Shown here: positions 25,181 through 34,516 of the stretch, piece after piece
Numbering within the stretch: position 1 is the stretch's first letter
Layout of the letters: every line of letters starts with the position of its first letter
Assembly (NCBI RefSeq): GCF_036226925.1
Contig: NZ_CP109031.1
Coordinates: forward strand, 124,001-188,000
Direction: 5' to 3'
Length of the DNA: 64,000 bases
Origin: Streptomyces sp. NBC_00659
GTDB taxonomy: Bacteria; Actinomycetota; Actinomycetes; Streptomycetales; Streptomycetaceae
Translations under genes and position numbers: made by a program
Notes under the pieces: model-generated
Told to the model about the DNA's origin: nothing
Databases searched by the model: none
What the model saw: the letters and a program-made list of their open reading frames with translations, nothing else

Positions 25181-26069
25181 TCGGGAAGCGGGCCGGTGCC
25201 GGCCCCGGAAAGGCCCGTCGACCGACCGGCCTGGACACCCTGCTCCCCGCGGCCAGCCGGTACATCAGCAGCAGTAACAGCAGCAGCGCGGCGGGCGCGT
25301 CGACCGCCACCGGGGCGAAGACCCCATCCAGCGAGATCCCGGCGGCCAGGACACGCAGGCCACCGACCGGGCCGACCGCCACACCGGCCCTGCCGGCCAC
25401 GCCGGCCGTGCCGGCCGTGCCGCCTTCACCGTGCGCGAACGGGGCACCCCGGCCCCACCCCGTCCCGGCGGACAGGCCCAAAACGACCGACAGGCCCGCC
25501 GCACCGCTCACGGTCAACCGCCCGCAGCGGGCACCGCACCCGACGGCCGCACCCTCAACCCGCACACTGCCGCACCCTCCGCGAACGACCCGCACACCAG
25601 CGGACACACCCCACACAAAGGAACAGCACCCGCCACCCCCGACCACCCAGCCCGACCCCACCCCCCCAGGACACCCCAGACCCCACACCAACCCGACCGG
25701 CGGCCCGGGACCCCCGGGCCGCACACCGGCCCGGCGGACGGTCCGGACCCGCCCGTCCCGGTGCAACCCGCCGCCCTGTCACCCTCCCCGAAACACCCGA
25801 GTACCCCCGCCGCACCCGCCGGCACGGACAGCGGCCCGCCGGCACGGCGCACGCCTCCTCCAAGGCCCCCGAAGCGCGGCAGGATGCCGGGCCGCCGGCC
25901 GGGCCGTTCCGTCCGCGCGACCGCGCTGACGGCACTGACGGTGCTGACGGCTCCGGGCCCGTCCGGCAGGCGGGCACGTCCGCCGCTCCCGCCCCCGGGC
26001 TGCGATGATTTTCTCGATTCATTGAATGTCGTACAGCCGGACGGCGTGCACACGAAGCCAACCGCCTGT

Positions 26070-26095
26070 AATATACAAACTGGGCGGTTTTTTAT
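26070..26095. promoter_or_regulatory. ARE-like operator of the receptor gene
   Basis: AATATACAAAC, TGGGCGG, TTTTTTAT: an AT-rich palindrome-like site 47-72 bp before the ATG at 26142. It shares AATATAC and CTGGGCGGTT with the hydroxylase site and CAAAC and TTTTTTAT with the SARP site. Autorepression by the receptor is likely. Confidence 0.6.
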
Positions 26096-26141
26096 TGGGT
26101 CTCCGGTCTCCGGGCTCAACGACAAAAGGGGAAAGGCCGAC

Positions 26142-26813
26142 ATGGTCAAGCAGGAACGGGCGGTCCGGACCCGGCAGGTGATCCTCGCAGCAGCAGCCAG
26201 CGTCTTCGAGGAACGCGGCTACCAGGCCGCAACCATCAGCGAGATCCTCACCAGCGCCGGCGTGACCAAGGGAGCCCTCTACTTCCACTTCCCCTCCAAG
26301 GAAAGCCTCGCCGAAGGCGTCCTGCACGAACAAGACCTCAAACTCCCCATCCCCGACCGCGCCTGCAAAATCCAGGAACTCATCGACATCGTCGTCACCC
26401 ACGCCCACCGCCTCCAGACCGACCCCATGGTCCGCGCAGGCGTCCGCCTCTCCCTCGACCAGCAAGCACAAGGCCTCGACCGCAGCGGACCCTTCCTGCG
26501 CTGGAGCCAGGTCGGAACCGAACTCCTGGAAAAAGCCAAAGCCCAGGGCGAACTCCTCCCCCACGTCATCCCCCACCAGACCGCCGACGTCCTCGTCGGA
26601 TCCTTCGCCGGCATCCAGGCCATGTCCCAAGCCCAATGCAACTACCAGGACCTGCCCACCAGAGTCAGCGCCCTGCTACGCCACATCCTCCCCAGCCTCG
26701 TCATCCCCTCCGTCCTCGCCTCCGTCGACCTCACCGAAACCAGAGGCGCCACCGTCCACACCGAACTCCAAACCCTCCACCCCGAACTCCAAACCCTCCA
26801 CCCCACCCCCTAA
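26142..26813 (+). CDS. TetR-family butyrolactone receptor (ArpA/ScbR-like)
   Basis: 223 residues. MVKQERAVRTRQVILAAAA and the helix-turn-helix TISEILTSAGVTKGALYFHF are typical of true receptors; the ligand domain has VRAGVRLSLDQQ and the conserved Trp region FLRWSQVGTELL. It likely represses itself, the hydroxylase and afsA, and is released by the AfsA-made signal. AGGGGAAAGG precedes the ATG. The extreme C terminus carries a 21-bp duplication (PELQTLH twice). Confidence 0.92.
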   Translation: MVKQERAVRTRQVILAAAASVFEERGYQAATISEILTSAGVTKGALYFHFPSKESLAEGVLHEQDLKLPIPDRACKIQELIDIVVTHAHRLQTDPMVRAGVRLSLDQQAQGLDRSGPFLRWSQVGTELLEKAKAQGELLPHVIPHQTADVLVGSFAGIQAMSQAQCNYQDLPTRVSALLRHILPSLVIPSVLASVDLTETRGATVHTELQTLHPELQTLHPTP

Positions 26814-27419
26814 CCACCAACCAACCCCCACCACAACCACACCCCCCACACCCCCCACACCCCGGCCCCGGCCCCGGCCCCGGCAAGGCACCAGAACGCC
26901 GGGAGGACACCAGCCACCCGACATCGGGCCGCGCGGCGCCGAAGCCGCGACACGATGATCGCGCGAGAGCGGCAACACCGAGCCATCGATGCCCCACACC
27001 CCCTGAACCGTGCTCACACATCGAGCCGTTGCCGCCCGAACCGGCACCGAAGCAGATCGAGGACAGACCGCGGTCCCGGACCCGCAGCCCTTCTGCAGGA
27101 TCCTGTCCGCACCGCATACCGGCATCCAACGGGAATACCCGCCCCAGGACCTGGACTTCGGCTCGGACATGACCTGCCAGCCGCGCCCGGCCGCACGGAA
27201 CGAAGCCGACGTATGGGATCAACTGCACCCGGTACTGCTCAGGAAGTCGCAGGCCACGAAACAGCCGGACCGGCCACAGGCAGTGACCGACCCCTCCCAC
27301 ATGCGAGCCGCCCGACAGCGCCCAAAAACAGCCCCAACCCGGCCGACCACACGCGGCCGGACAGCAAACACCACACCGACACCGACACCCAGGTCTGCCG
27401 CACGATCGGGTGACATCTT
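26814..27419. other. Intergenic region without recognisable genes
   Basis: About 600 bp downstream of the receptor. It begins with C/A-rich simple sequence and a CCCCGG hexamer run (about 26863-26885). No family-like frame is seen. Confidence 0.5.
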
Positions 27420-27590
27420 GACCCGCCCATCAGCGGATTCGCCGGCTTCCTCCGTGGCGACCTCGACGCCGTCACTGCCGGACCAACCCTGCACTGGAGC
27501 TCAGGCGTCGTCGAAGGTCACGTCAGCCGCGTGAAAACACTCAAGAGAGCAATGTACGGCCGAGCTTCCTTCACGCTGCTTCGGACTTGA
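27420..27590 (+). pseudogene. ISL3-family transposase C-terminal remnant
   Basis: The frame ends with FAGFLRGDLDAVTAG, LHWSSGVVEGHVSRVKTL and KRAMYGRASFTLLRT, then TGA. This is the end of ISL3-family transposases (SSG-VEG-V-RIK and KRQMYGRA-F-LLR). The rest of the element is missing. Confidence 0.8.
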
Positions 27591-27613
27591 ATCCTCACGC
27601 AGGGTGAGTCAGG

Positions 27614-28027
27614 TCATCGCAGCGGTCCGAGAATCCTGCGCGCTTCCCCGCTCACGGCGTCGTCCTCATCCGATGTCAACGCTGAGCACAGTGCCGTGAG
27701 CCGTTCCCCGTCCTCCTCGGACTGACCGCAGACATTGAGGATCGCAGCATCAAGGTGATCGCCAGTGTCGTCATCCGCGCTGGCGAGCGCGGCCAGGACC
27801 ATGCGCAGTCCAAGCACGTCCCAGCGTCCGAGCAGAGCCTCCGCCGTCTCTTGAGTGACGAAAGTGTCGCGACCATCCAGCAACAGCCGGTGCAGGACCT
27901 CGGACACTTCGGGAACCTCTGCGGCGGCTGCCAGACGCCGGCCCGATGCTGCTCTAACAGACCATGACGCCGAAGCAGACCCCTGAAGGAATGGGGTCAA
28001 CTCGTCATCAAACTCGGAACGGGGCAT
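27614..28027 (-). CDS. HEAT-repeat-like hypothetical protein
   Basis: 137 residues from MPRSEFDDELTPF. Alternating helices with VRAASGRRLAAAAEV, VLHRLLLD and TAEALLGRWDVLGLRMVLAAL suggest a short HEAT/armadillo-like repeat protein. The function is unknown. Upstream in-frame starts to 28075 exist, but the chosen Met gives the conserved-looking N terminus. Confidence 0.7.
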   Translation of the reverse strand: MPRSEFDDELTPFLQGSASASWSVRAASGRRLAAAAEVPEVSEVLHRLLLDGRDTFVTQETAEALLGRWDVLGLRMVLAALASADDDTGDHLDAAILNVCGQSEEDGERLTALCSALTSDEDDAVSGEARRILGPLR

Positions 28028-28240
28028 GATTCCCACTCTGGCATATCCACTTTCGCCCACGCTTCCGACCATCACGCAATCGCGGTCAAAGCCCTGAAAT
28101 CGGCCAGGGACGCTCTTCCCTCCACTTCGTTGCGTCTTGAAGCGTGTGGGGAATATGGGGAGTGAAGAGCGCGTGTGAGGGCCCAGCGACCGAAGCCGAC
28201 GCCGGCCTGGCGGCCGTCCAGACCGGCGGACGGGGCGACG

Positions 28241-28846
28241 TCACGCAGGGACGCCGAGCGGCGGGTGCTCGAGCACGCGGGGCTTGTACTCGACCAGTTG
28301 GATGCGGCCGTCGAAGGTACGGTGCTCGATCATCTCGAGGGCAACGTCCGGATAGCCGTCGTAGATACGTTCTTCGCCCGTGGCCCCGGTGATCACCGGG
28401 AACATCACGACCCGGAAGCGGTCGACGAGTCCGGCTCGTAGCAGGGACCGGCACAGACTGAGGCTGCCGATCGTGCTGAGGAGCCCTGAGCCACTCGACT
28501 TCATGGAGCGGACCGCCTCGACGGCGTCGTCGCGGACAAGCGTGGAGTTGGCCCACGTCAGTGGCTCCTCGAGTGAGGAGGAGAACACCACCTTGGACGC
28601 TTGCGTGAGCTCGTCGACGGACGCCTCTTCTTCGGGCCTGAACTCGTCTTGGCCATTCGGGACCTCGCCTGCGGCGAAGCCCGACATCAGGCGGTAGGTG
28701 TTCGCTCCCATCAGGTAGGTGGCCTTGGGCTGCTCGCCGAGCCATGCGAGGTACTCCGGGCCCTCGAGGCCCCAGAACCCGGGCCATCCCTCTCCCGATG
28801 CGTGGCCGTCGAGGGAGGTGATGAAGTCGACGAGAAGCTCCGACAT
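28241..28846 (-). CDS. RibD/DHFR-fold reductase
   Basis: 201 residues. MSELLVDFITSLDGHASG is the typical beginning of bacterial dihydrofolate-reductase-like (RibD C-terminal) proteins; TYLMGANTYRLMSGF, KVVFSSSL and LSTIGSLSLCRSLLRAGLVDRF follow the usual order of cofactor and fold motifs. It is a likely NADPH-dependent reductase of unknown substrate. The ATG at 28846 was preferred over an earlier in-frame start at 28912. Confidence 0.87.
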   Translation of the reverse strand: MSELLVDFITSLDGHASGEGWPGFWGLEGPEYLAWLGEQPKATYLMGANTYRLMSGFAAGEVPNGQDEFRPEEEASVDELTQASKVVFSSSLEEPLTWANSTLVRDDAVEAVRSMKSSGSGLLSTIGSLSLCRSLLRAGLVDRFRVVMFPVITGATGEERIYDGYPDVALEMIEHRTFDGRIQLVEYKPRVLEHPPLGVPA

Positions 28847-29407
28847 GGCGGTGCCCTTTCCTGGGGGTGTCACGAGCTTGGACCGGCCGGGAGCCACAAA
28901 CTCATCGGCCACGCTGTGGAGTAACGAGAAAACCCATGACGCTGCAGCCGAACAGATCGGCGGAGCGGCACTGCTTCATAGAGCCCGAGACCTATATGAT
29001 TGCACTATGCATACAGTTTGGTAATGATCTCCACGCGACTGGGAACGGCGGTTTGAGTTCTGCCAAAGCCCCAGCTCAGCCCCACCCGTGAACGGCCCAC
29101 CCCGCTCTACTGGGTGATCGGTGAGACCTCGCTGCCCGACGTCGACAGCGGGTGCTTCATCCACTCACCTGCGACGGCGGCGGAGCACTTCCGTGAGTAC
29201 GGCCCCGCTCCGAGTGCCTGGCTTGGCCGGGGGCCGCCTTTCGAGGCACTGTGCATTGCGGAAATCTGCAGCCCAGGCCTCAATTGGGGCGTGAGCTGCC
29301 CGAGCCGAACCGGCTCGGCCCCACCCCCAGGCCGTGCAGCGCCGCTCGGGCCAGGATGAGGAACTCGGCTGGCCCCGCACTTTCCTGACGGTCGACAGGG
29401 GGCCGCG
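28847..29407. other. Intergenic region without recognisable genes
   Basis: About 560 bp. It includes a less GC-rich patch near 28980-29030 (TATATGATTGCACTATGC) that may hold promoters. No supportable gene was found. Confidence 0.45.
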
Positions 29408-30001
29408 TCAGGCGCTCCGGCGGTTGCCTTGGTCGTCGCACGGCAGGTCGGCGGCTGTGTGGTGGGTGAGGAAGTCGCGGGTGGCCTGGCGTTCGGCTTC
29501 GGCGATGGCGGTGGCCTGGGTGAGGCGCTCCTCGCGCTCCTCGGAGCGCTTGTTGTCTGCGGCCACCAGCATGCCGAAGACCGGCCTACCCTCCACCTCG
29601 CGAAAGACGCGGCGGAAGTCGGTGGACCAGACGCTGGGGGCAGGCGAACCGTGGCCGTCGGCCATGGCGGGCCACTCCTGGTCGCGCACGGCACGGGCGT
29701 AGCAGACCGCGTCCGCCTGGATTTCGGCCCACTGCGCCTCGGGCGCGTATTCGGCGGCCTCGACGAGCTGGTCGACGGCCCGGGCCTCGCCGCGAGAGGC
29801 GACCTCGGCCTTGCCGTAGGAACCGTTGGCGGTGACAAGGACGAAGGCCAGCAGCACAGTCAGCGTGAGCAGGGGGCCGACCAGGTCCTTCACCGCCATA
29901 CCTGTGTCGTCGTCCTCGCCGAGGAGCCGGGGACGCAGGAAGCGGTTCGCGGCGAGGCCGGCGAGCAGGACCACTACGGCGACCGCGATGACAAGGACCA
30001 C
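29408..30001 (-). CDS. DUF4239 (bestrophin-like) membrane protein, possibly truncated
   Basis: 197 residues. Two N-terminal membrane segments (LVIAVAVVVLLAGLAA and LLTLTVLLAFVLVTA) are followed by the soluble part of DUF4239 proteins (ASRGEARAVDQLVEAAEY, FGMLVAADNKRSEEREERL). The C-terminal membrane segments common in the family are absent, so the protein may be a short version or cut. It begins with GTG. Confidence 0.75.
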   Translation of the reverse strand: MVLVIAVAVVVLLAGLAANRFLRPRLLGEDDDTGMAVKDLVGPLLTLTVLLAFVLVTANGSYGKAEVASRGEARAVDQLVEAAEYAPEAQWAEIQADAVCYARAVRDQEWPAMADGHGSPAPSVWSTDFRRVFREVEGRPVFGMLVAADNKRSEEREERLTQATAIAEAERQATRDFLTHHTAADLPCDDQGNRRSA

Positions 30002-30268
30002 GGACGGACACCTCCGGGTGGGATGAGCAGAGACCCCGTCTGCGGGGCACCGGGATCATGTCCCGCGTCATGCACCGCCCGGACCAGCGGAAACGTCTCC
30101 TCGCGCTCGAACGAGCGACTCACGTTGGGCCGGAGAGCCCCGTGCCCGAAACCGTCGCCGGCAACCAGCCCCGGCCCGGTGCCCGTCGCGACCGCTTCCT
30201 GCAGGATGCCTGCCAGCTGTACCCGGCGGGTTCTGCTGTGCTGTGTCGGTTCGTGGCCGGACGGGGCC

Positions 30269-31048
30269 TCAGCTGTAGAGGAGGGAGGCGGACGAGGTGG
30301 TCGCGCCTTGGCGGCCGGGCGTGGTGTACGCGAAGTTGAGCACGGTCCGCCGCGGTCCCAGGCGCCTGAGCGGGGTCACGCGGTGGGCGGTGAGGTCGCT
30401 GCGCAGGAGGTAGCCGTCGCCGGGCAGGTGGTGCGCGCGCCGGGCGCCGGGTGCGTCGAGGGCGTGAAGGTCCCGGCGGCCGGGGTGGAATTCCAGCAGT
30501 CCGCCGTCGGCGGGGTGCGAGGGGGCTTCCAGGAAGAGGACCAGGGCGAGCGGGTAGTCGTCAGTGTGTGCGCCGTGGGTGTCGCCGGGGCGGTGCATGA
30601 CGTTCAGGACGTGCCGTTCGACGGGGTCGTGGACGGCGACGACCTTCTCACCCAGGAACAGGGAGAGCAGCCGCACCAGGTCCCGGTCCTCGTACAGGGC
30701 CGTGATGAGCGGTGAGGCGTGGGCGATCTTGTGTCCGCCGAGCGTGGTCATGTGCCGGGGGCTGTCCGCCATGCACGGCATGCGGAAGTCCCGCCTCACC
30801 GCGTCGGCCTCCAGCCTGTATGCCTCCCCTTTGAGCGTCACGAGTCCTGCGGGACTGATAAGCCCGGGCAGGGCGACATAGCTGTCGGCAGAGAACTGCC
30901 GGCGCAGGGACTCCGAGCGCGAGGGCGCAGGCAACGAGAACACGGCCGATGCATCCCTCGTGCCCGCACAGGCCAAACCCGCCGCCTGCGTCTGCCCGCA
31001 GCGGAAGACAGGATCAGGCTGAAGGCTGGCGGCCGGAGCATGCGACAT
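30269..31048 (-). CDS. 2-oxoglutarate/Fe(II)-dependent oxygenase (ArpA/HalD-like)
   Basis: About 259 residues. The iron-binding HxD lies in THGAHTDDYPLAL, the distal His in LTAHRVTPL, and the 2-oxoglutarate Arg in RRTVLNFAY. The family includes amino-acid hydroxylases and halogenases with this HTDDY motif; Asp is kept here, so hydroxylation is the likelier chemistry. The start is uncertain: ATG 31048 is used, but a later GTG would also leave the full catalytic core. The open frame continues to 31282 over unrelated DNA. Confidence 0.8.
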   Translation of the reverse strand: MSHAPAASLQPDPVFRCGQTQAAGLACAGTRDASAVFSLPAPSRSESLRRQFSADSYVALPGLISPAGLVTLKGEAYRLEADAVRRDFRMPCMADSPRHMTTLGGHKIAHASPLITALYEDRDLVRLLSLFLGEKVVAVHDPVERHVLNVMHRPGDTHGAHTDDYPLALVLFLEAPSHPADGGLLEFHPGRRDLHALDAPGARRAHHLPGDGYLLRSDLTAHRVTPLRRLGPRRTVLNFAYTTPGRQGATTSSASLLYS

Positions 31049-31112
31049 CGGACGCCGAGTCGTACCGGCTGGCCGCCAGGCTCCCGGTCGGCGCCCGCAA
31101 CCAGATGGAAGT

Positions 31113-31262
31113 CTGCCCGCACTCGTCGCCGGTCTGCCCGAGGAGCGCCTGCGGGACATCCTCCTGGTGTCGCTGAACGCGTTCTTCGAGGCCGAGTCGA
31201 CCGGGGAGACCCTCAACGGGAAGACCGACATCCTCCTGCGTATCGACGACCGCACCCTCACT
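31113..31262 (+). pseudogene. Fragment resembling a nuclease-associated protein
   Basis: A 50-codon stretch reads LPEERLRDILLVSLNAFF and GETLNGKTDILLRIDDR, which recalls the segment before the catalytic part in a group of bacterial proteins with restriction-endonuclease-like folds (D-LL--LN ... GKTDI). No start is seen and the frame is not continued. Assignment is from memory of the motif. Confidence 0.4.
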
Positions 31263-31581
31263 ACACGTGATAGATCCGGCACGTTACGTGTCCGCCGTGG
31301 GACCGGCCGATGGCATGGTCGACCGGTTCGCCGGCCGGGGCCCCGTTACGGTTTTCGTGGTCCCGCAATGGGGCTCCCGGCCTCCGGGTCCGGCATGACT
31401 GTTGCCCCTTGTCGATCATGGTCGAAAAAGTGGTGTCACCGGGCCGGAGGCATTGGCAGACCGCTGATCAGGGGCATGACCGCTCTATCCACACTCTCTG
31501 GATGGGCAGGCCTTCGTAACGTGGATGCAGGCACGCTGATGCCGCAGGCAAGGCCGGGAAGAGGCTGCTTGGGAGGGGCCT

Positions 31582-32783
31582 GTGAGCGACGAGAGCGAGA
31601 TCGATGTCTACCTCGGTCTGGACGTCGGCAAGGAGGAGCATCACGGCACCGCACTGACTCCGGTGGGCAAGAAGGTGTTCGACAAGCCGCTGCCCAACAG
31701 CGAACCGCGACTGCGTGAGCTGTTCGTGAAACTGCAGGCCAGGCATGGAACGGTGCTGGTTGTGGTGGACCAGCCGGCTTCGATCGGAGCACTGCCGCTG
31801 GCCGTCGCACGAGATGTTGGCTGTCGTGTCGCCTACCTTCCGGGGCTGACGATGCGGCGGATCGCCGACCTCTACCCCGGTGAGTCGAAGACCGACGCCC
31901 GGGACGCCGCGATCATCGCGGACGCCGCCAGGACCATCCGCACACACTGCGGGATCTGGCACCGGACGACGAGACCGTTGCCGAGCTGAACATGCTGGTG
32001 GGCTTCGACGACGATCTGGCCGGCGAGGTCACCAGAACCAAGAACCGTCTGCGAGGGCTGCTGACCCAGATCCACCCGTCACTCGAGCGGGTCCTGGGTG
32101 CTCGGCTGGATCATTCGGCTGTCCTGTTCCTTCTTGAACGCTACGGCTCCCCAGCCCAGTTGAAGAAGGCCGGCAGGCAACGACTGATATCCATGCTGCG
32201 GCCCAAAGCGCCGCGCATGGCCGAACGACTCGTCGCAGACATCTTCGACGCACTCGACGAACAGAGCGTCGTCGTCCCGGGCACCGATACTGCGGCGCTG
32301 ATCGTCCCCAGCCTCGCTGCTTCGCTCACGGCCGTGCTCCACCAACGTCAACGTCTCGCCGCAAAGATCGAGGAACCGCTGGAGGCACACCCTCTTTTCC
32401 AGGTCCTGATCTCGATGCCCGGCATCGGAGTCAGGACCGCAGCCCGGATCCTCATCGATGTCGGCGACGGCAGCAACTTCAAGACCGCCGGACACTTGGC
32501 CGCCTACGCAGGTCTGGCTCCCGCCACCCGCCGCTCCGACTCTTCGATCCGCAGCGAGCATCCGGCCCGGCGAGGCAACAAACAGCTCAAGCGAGCCTTC
32601 TACCTCGCCGCGTTCGCTTCACTGTCCCAGCCCGATTCACGCGCCTACTACGACAAGAAACGACGCGAGGGCAAGCACCACGTCGCCGCGATCGTCTGCC
32701 TCGCCCGACGCCGCATTGACGTGCTCTTCGCGATGCTCCGCGACGGCACGTTCTACGAGGCTGCACCCACTACCGCGGCTTGA
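31582..32783 (+). pseudogene. IS110-family transposase with a 2-nt frameshift
   Basis: The first frame (31582-31989) has the IS110 N terminus (DVYLGLDVGKEEHH, ESKTDARDAAIIADAARTIR). The second (31992-32783, true homology from about 31948) has the rest, including SMPGIGVRTAARILIDVGDG and LAAYAGLAPATRRSDSS. Removing one CA from CACACA at 31941-31946 would give TIRTLRDLAPDDETVAELNM in a single frame. The element cuts an IS5-type transposase at about 32803, so its right end lies there. Confidence 0.85.
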
Positions 32784-32805
32784 CGAAAGCCATAGGGGCA
32801 CTTTT

Positions 32806-33157
32806 TCGCCCGCACATGAGCTGAGTCGAGGACCGCTCGGGAAAGGTCGAGCAGGCCGGCGTCGTCCAGGCGGTGCAGGATCTCCTCGTGCAGCCGACCC
32901 CACACTCCCGCCCGGGACCAGATCAGGAACCGGCGATGCGCGGTCGACTTCGATATCCCGAAGCACGGCGGCAAAGCCCGCCAGGCACACCCGCTGACCA
33001 GCACGTAGATGATCGCCGCGAACAGCGTCTCATCAGGCGTGTCTTGCGTCCCGCCACCCTGCGGCCGCACCTTCGACGACGGGATCAGCGGCTCCGCGAT
33101 CTCCCACAGCCCGTCCGGAACAATCCAACTCCACGCACCCCGCCCCATAACCAACAT
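32806..33157 (-). pseudogene. IS5-family transposase, N-terminal part, interrupted
   Basis: It reads WSWIVPDGLWEIAEPLIP, SGCAWRALPPCFGISKST and LDLSRAVLDSAHVRAKK, the N-terminal half of IS5-type transposases. Homology stops after AHVRAKK, exactly where the IS110 element begins. The remaining half was not found next to the other side of the IS110. Confidence 0.8.
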
Positions 33158-33183
33158 GCTCGACGGGCCGAGGACCCGAGCGG

Positions 33184-33690
33184 GTGGTGCTCGACTCGCA
33201 GTCGGTGCGGGCGGCGGCTGGCGTGCCCAAGACGACGACGGGCCTGGATGCCGGCAAGAAGACCCCTGGACGCAAACGCGGGCTCGCCGTGGACGTGATA
33301 GGGCTGGTCATCTCGGTCGTGGTCATAGCTGCCAACGCCCACGACAACCAGATCGGCACCGCCCTGCTGTCGAAAGTCTCGGCCGAAAACGCGAGCGTGT
33401 CCAAGGCGTTCGTCGATGCCGGGTTCAAAGACCAGGTCGCCATCCACGGCGCCACCGTCGGAATCGACGTGGAGGTTGTCTCCCGCCTGAACGGCGAGAC
33501 CGAGTTTCGCCCGCTACCGAAGAGATGGGTGGTCGAGCAGACGCAGGGCACGCTGATACTGCACCGCCGACTGGTACGCGACTACGAACACGACCCGGAC
33601 TCGACCGCCTCCCGGGTGTACTGGGCCGCGAGTGCGAACATGGCCCGGCGGCTGACACACGAGCGCACCCTGCCCTGGCGGTGGGCGTGA
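33184..33690 (+). pseudogene. IS5-family transposase, C-terminal part
   Basis: It begins VVLDSQSVRAAAGVPKTTTG and continues to KRWVVEQTQGTLILHRRL and ANMARRLTHERTL. It is the DDE half of an IS5-type transposase of another subgroup than the fragment at 32806-33157. The N-terminal half is missing. It meets the opposite-strand fragment at 33157. Confidence 0.8.
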
Positions 33691-34123
33691 CCAGCCCGCT
33701 CACGATCCCGTTGCTGCTCGACAGGCTCGCCGCCCGCCAGGCCGCTGCCGAGGCGGAGATCGCCGACCTGCGCGAGCAGATCGACAAGCTCTCCGTCGCC
33801 CTCACGACGGCTGAGCGCGAACACGATCGCTGGGCATGCACGCGCGAGACCGTCTTGGCCCTGGCCGGGGAAGACGACCCGAAGCCGGCTCTCTCGCCCG
33901 CACCCCAGTCACGCCTGCCTACCCGCAGATCATCGCCGTGTTCACCAGTGGCGCCGGTCGGTTGCGAGCGAGGGAGGTCTGCCAGGCTCTGGGCAGCGGC
34001 ATCGATCCCCGACACACAGAGGGGATGCGTTCGAAGCTCGTCGCCCGCGGCATCCTCACCGAGCCCGAGGCGGGCTTGTTCGCCCTCACCACGAAGCCCG
34101 GCGTGCAACGCGAAGGTCCGTAG
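33687..34123 (+). pseudogene. Coiled-coil/winged-helix IS accessory protein, frameshifted
   Basis: It starts with GTG overlapping the stop of the IS5 fragment. The first frame gives a coiled coil (LAARQAAAEAEIADLREQID, ACTRETVLALAGEDDP). After about 33890 the coding content moves to another frame: YPQIIAVFTSGAGRLRAREV, TEGMRSKLVARGILTEPEAG, LFALTTKP. The same two-part layout is seen in the intact protein at 53401-54090, which sits directly before an ISKra4 transposase. Confidence 0.7.
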
Positions 34124-34237
34124 ACGGCAGCCGGCATGAGGTATCGACGGTTACATCGATGCATCGCTGTCGCCGCGCCTCCGAGCGGTCCCGTGTGGTG
34201 CTGGCGGGGCCGTTCCAGGCCACCGTACTGCGTCGGG

Positions 34238-34516
34238 CTATCCGTGACCGAAGAAGCCTTCGTCCGCGATCGCGGAGATGGCGGATTCGATGTTCTCGCG
34301 CGTGACACTCGGGACCACCAGCAGGCGCCTAGCCTTGAAGTGCCCGAACCGGGCAGTCTCGCTGGTTACTGACTGTGCAAGTCGAACCGGGTCGTACACC
34401 TCGACGACCTGCCTGTCACCGTCCCACGCGACGGTGACATCCAGCCAGCCCTTGGCCTCCTGTATTGCCCAGTCGTACTCGTCCATGGGTGCAGGCCACT
34501 CGATCTGAAAATCCAT
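34238..34516 (-). CDS. Small hypothetical protein
   Basis: 92 residues from MDFQIEWPAPMDEYDW. It has WLDVTVAWDGDRQVVEVYDP and a basic C-terminal half (FKARRLLVVPSVTREN). The composition looks like a real soluble protein. No family was recognised. An in-frame extension to 34561 is possible. Confidence 0.6.
   Translation of the reverse strand: MDFQIEWPAPMDEYDWAIQEAKGWLDVTVAWDGDRQVVEVYDPVRLAQSVTSETARFGHFKARRLLVVPSVTRENIESAISAIADEGFFGHG

Larger units (their letters stand above)
23721..26069. other. 2.3-kb gene-poor, repeat-rich region
   Basis: Very long open frames occur on both strands in several phases at once, all Arg/Pro/Gly-rich, none with a family signature or good ribosome site. At least four separate short tandem repeats lie here. 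A stretch near 24700-24960 translates as a less biased peptide (FERDAERLAAGIAVTARENG) and may be the remnant of a gene. Alternatives are a decayed gene block or a structural or iteron-like region; no replication gene is near. Confidence 0.6.

Noticed and set aside
24275..26008. A 577-codon plus-strand open frame in the repeat region
   Set aside because: Several phases are open at once, the translation is Pro/Arg/Thr-rich, and the 7-bp repeats shift frame, so coding is not supported.
29107..29838. A 243-codon minus-strand frame overlapping the DUF4239 gene
   Set aside because: It is a shifted reading of the DUF4239 gene with low-complexity Pro/Arg/Ser content.
31260..31580. The missing second half of the IS5 transposase on the other side of the IS110 element
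   Set aside because: I looked for the expected TGPSPVDR-type motif on the minus strand and found only a weak, unconvincing resemblance.
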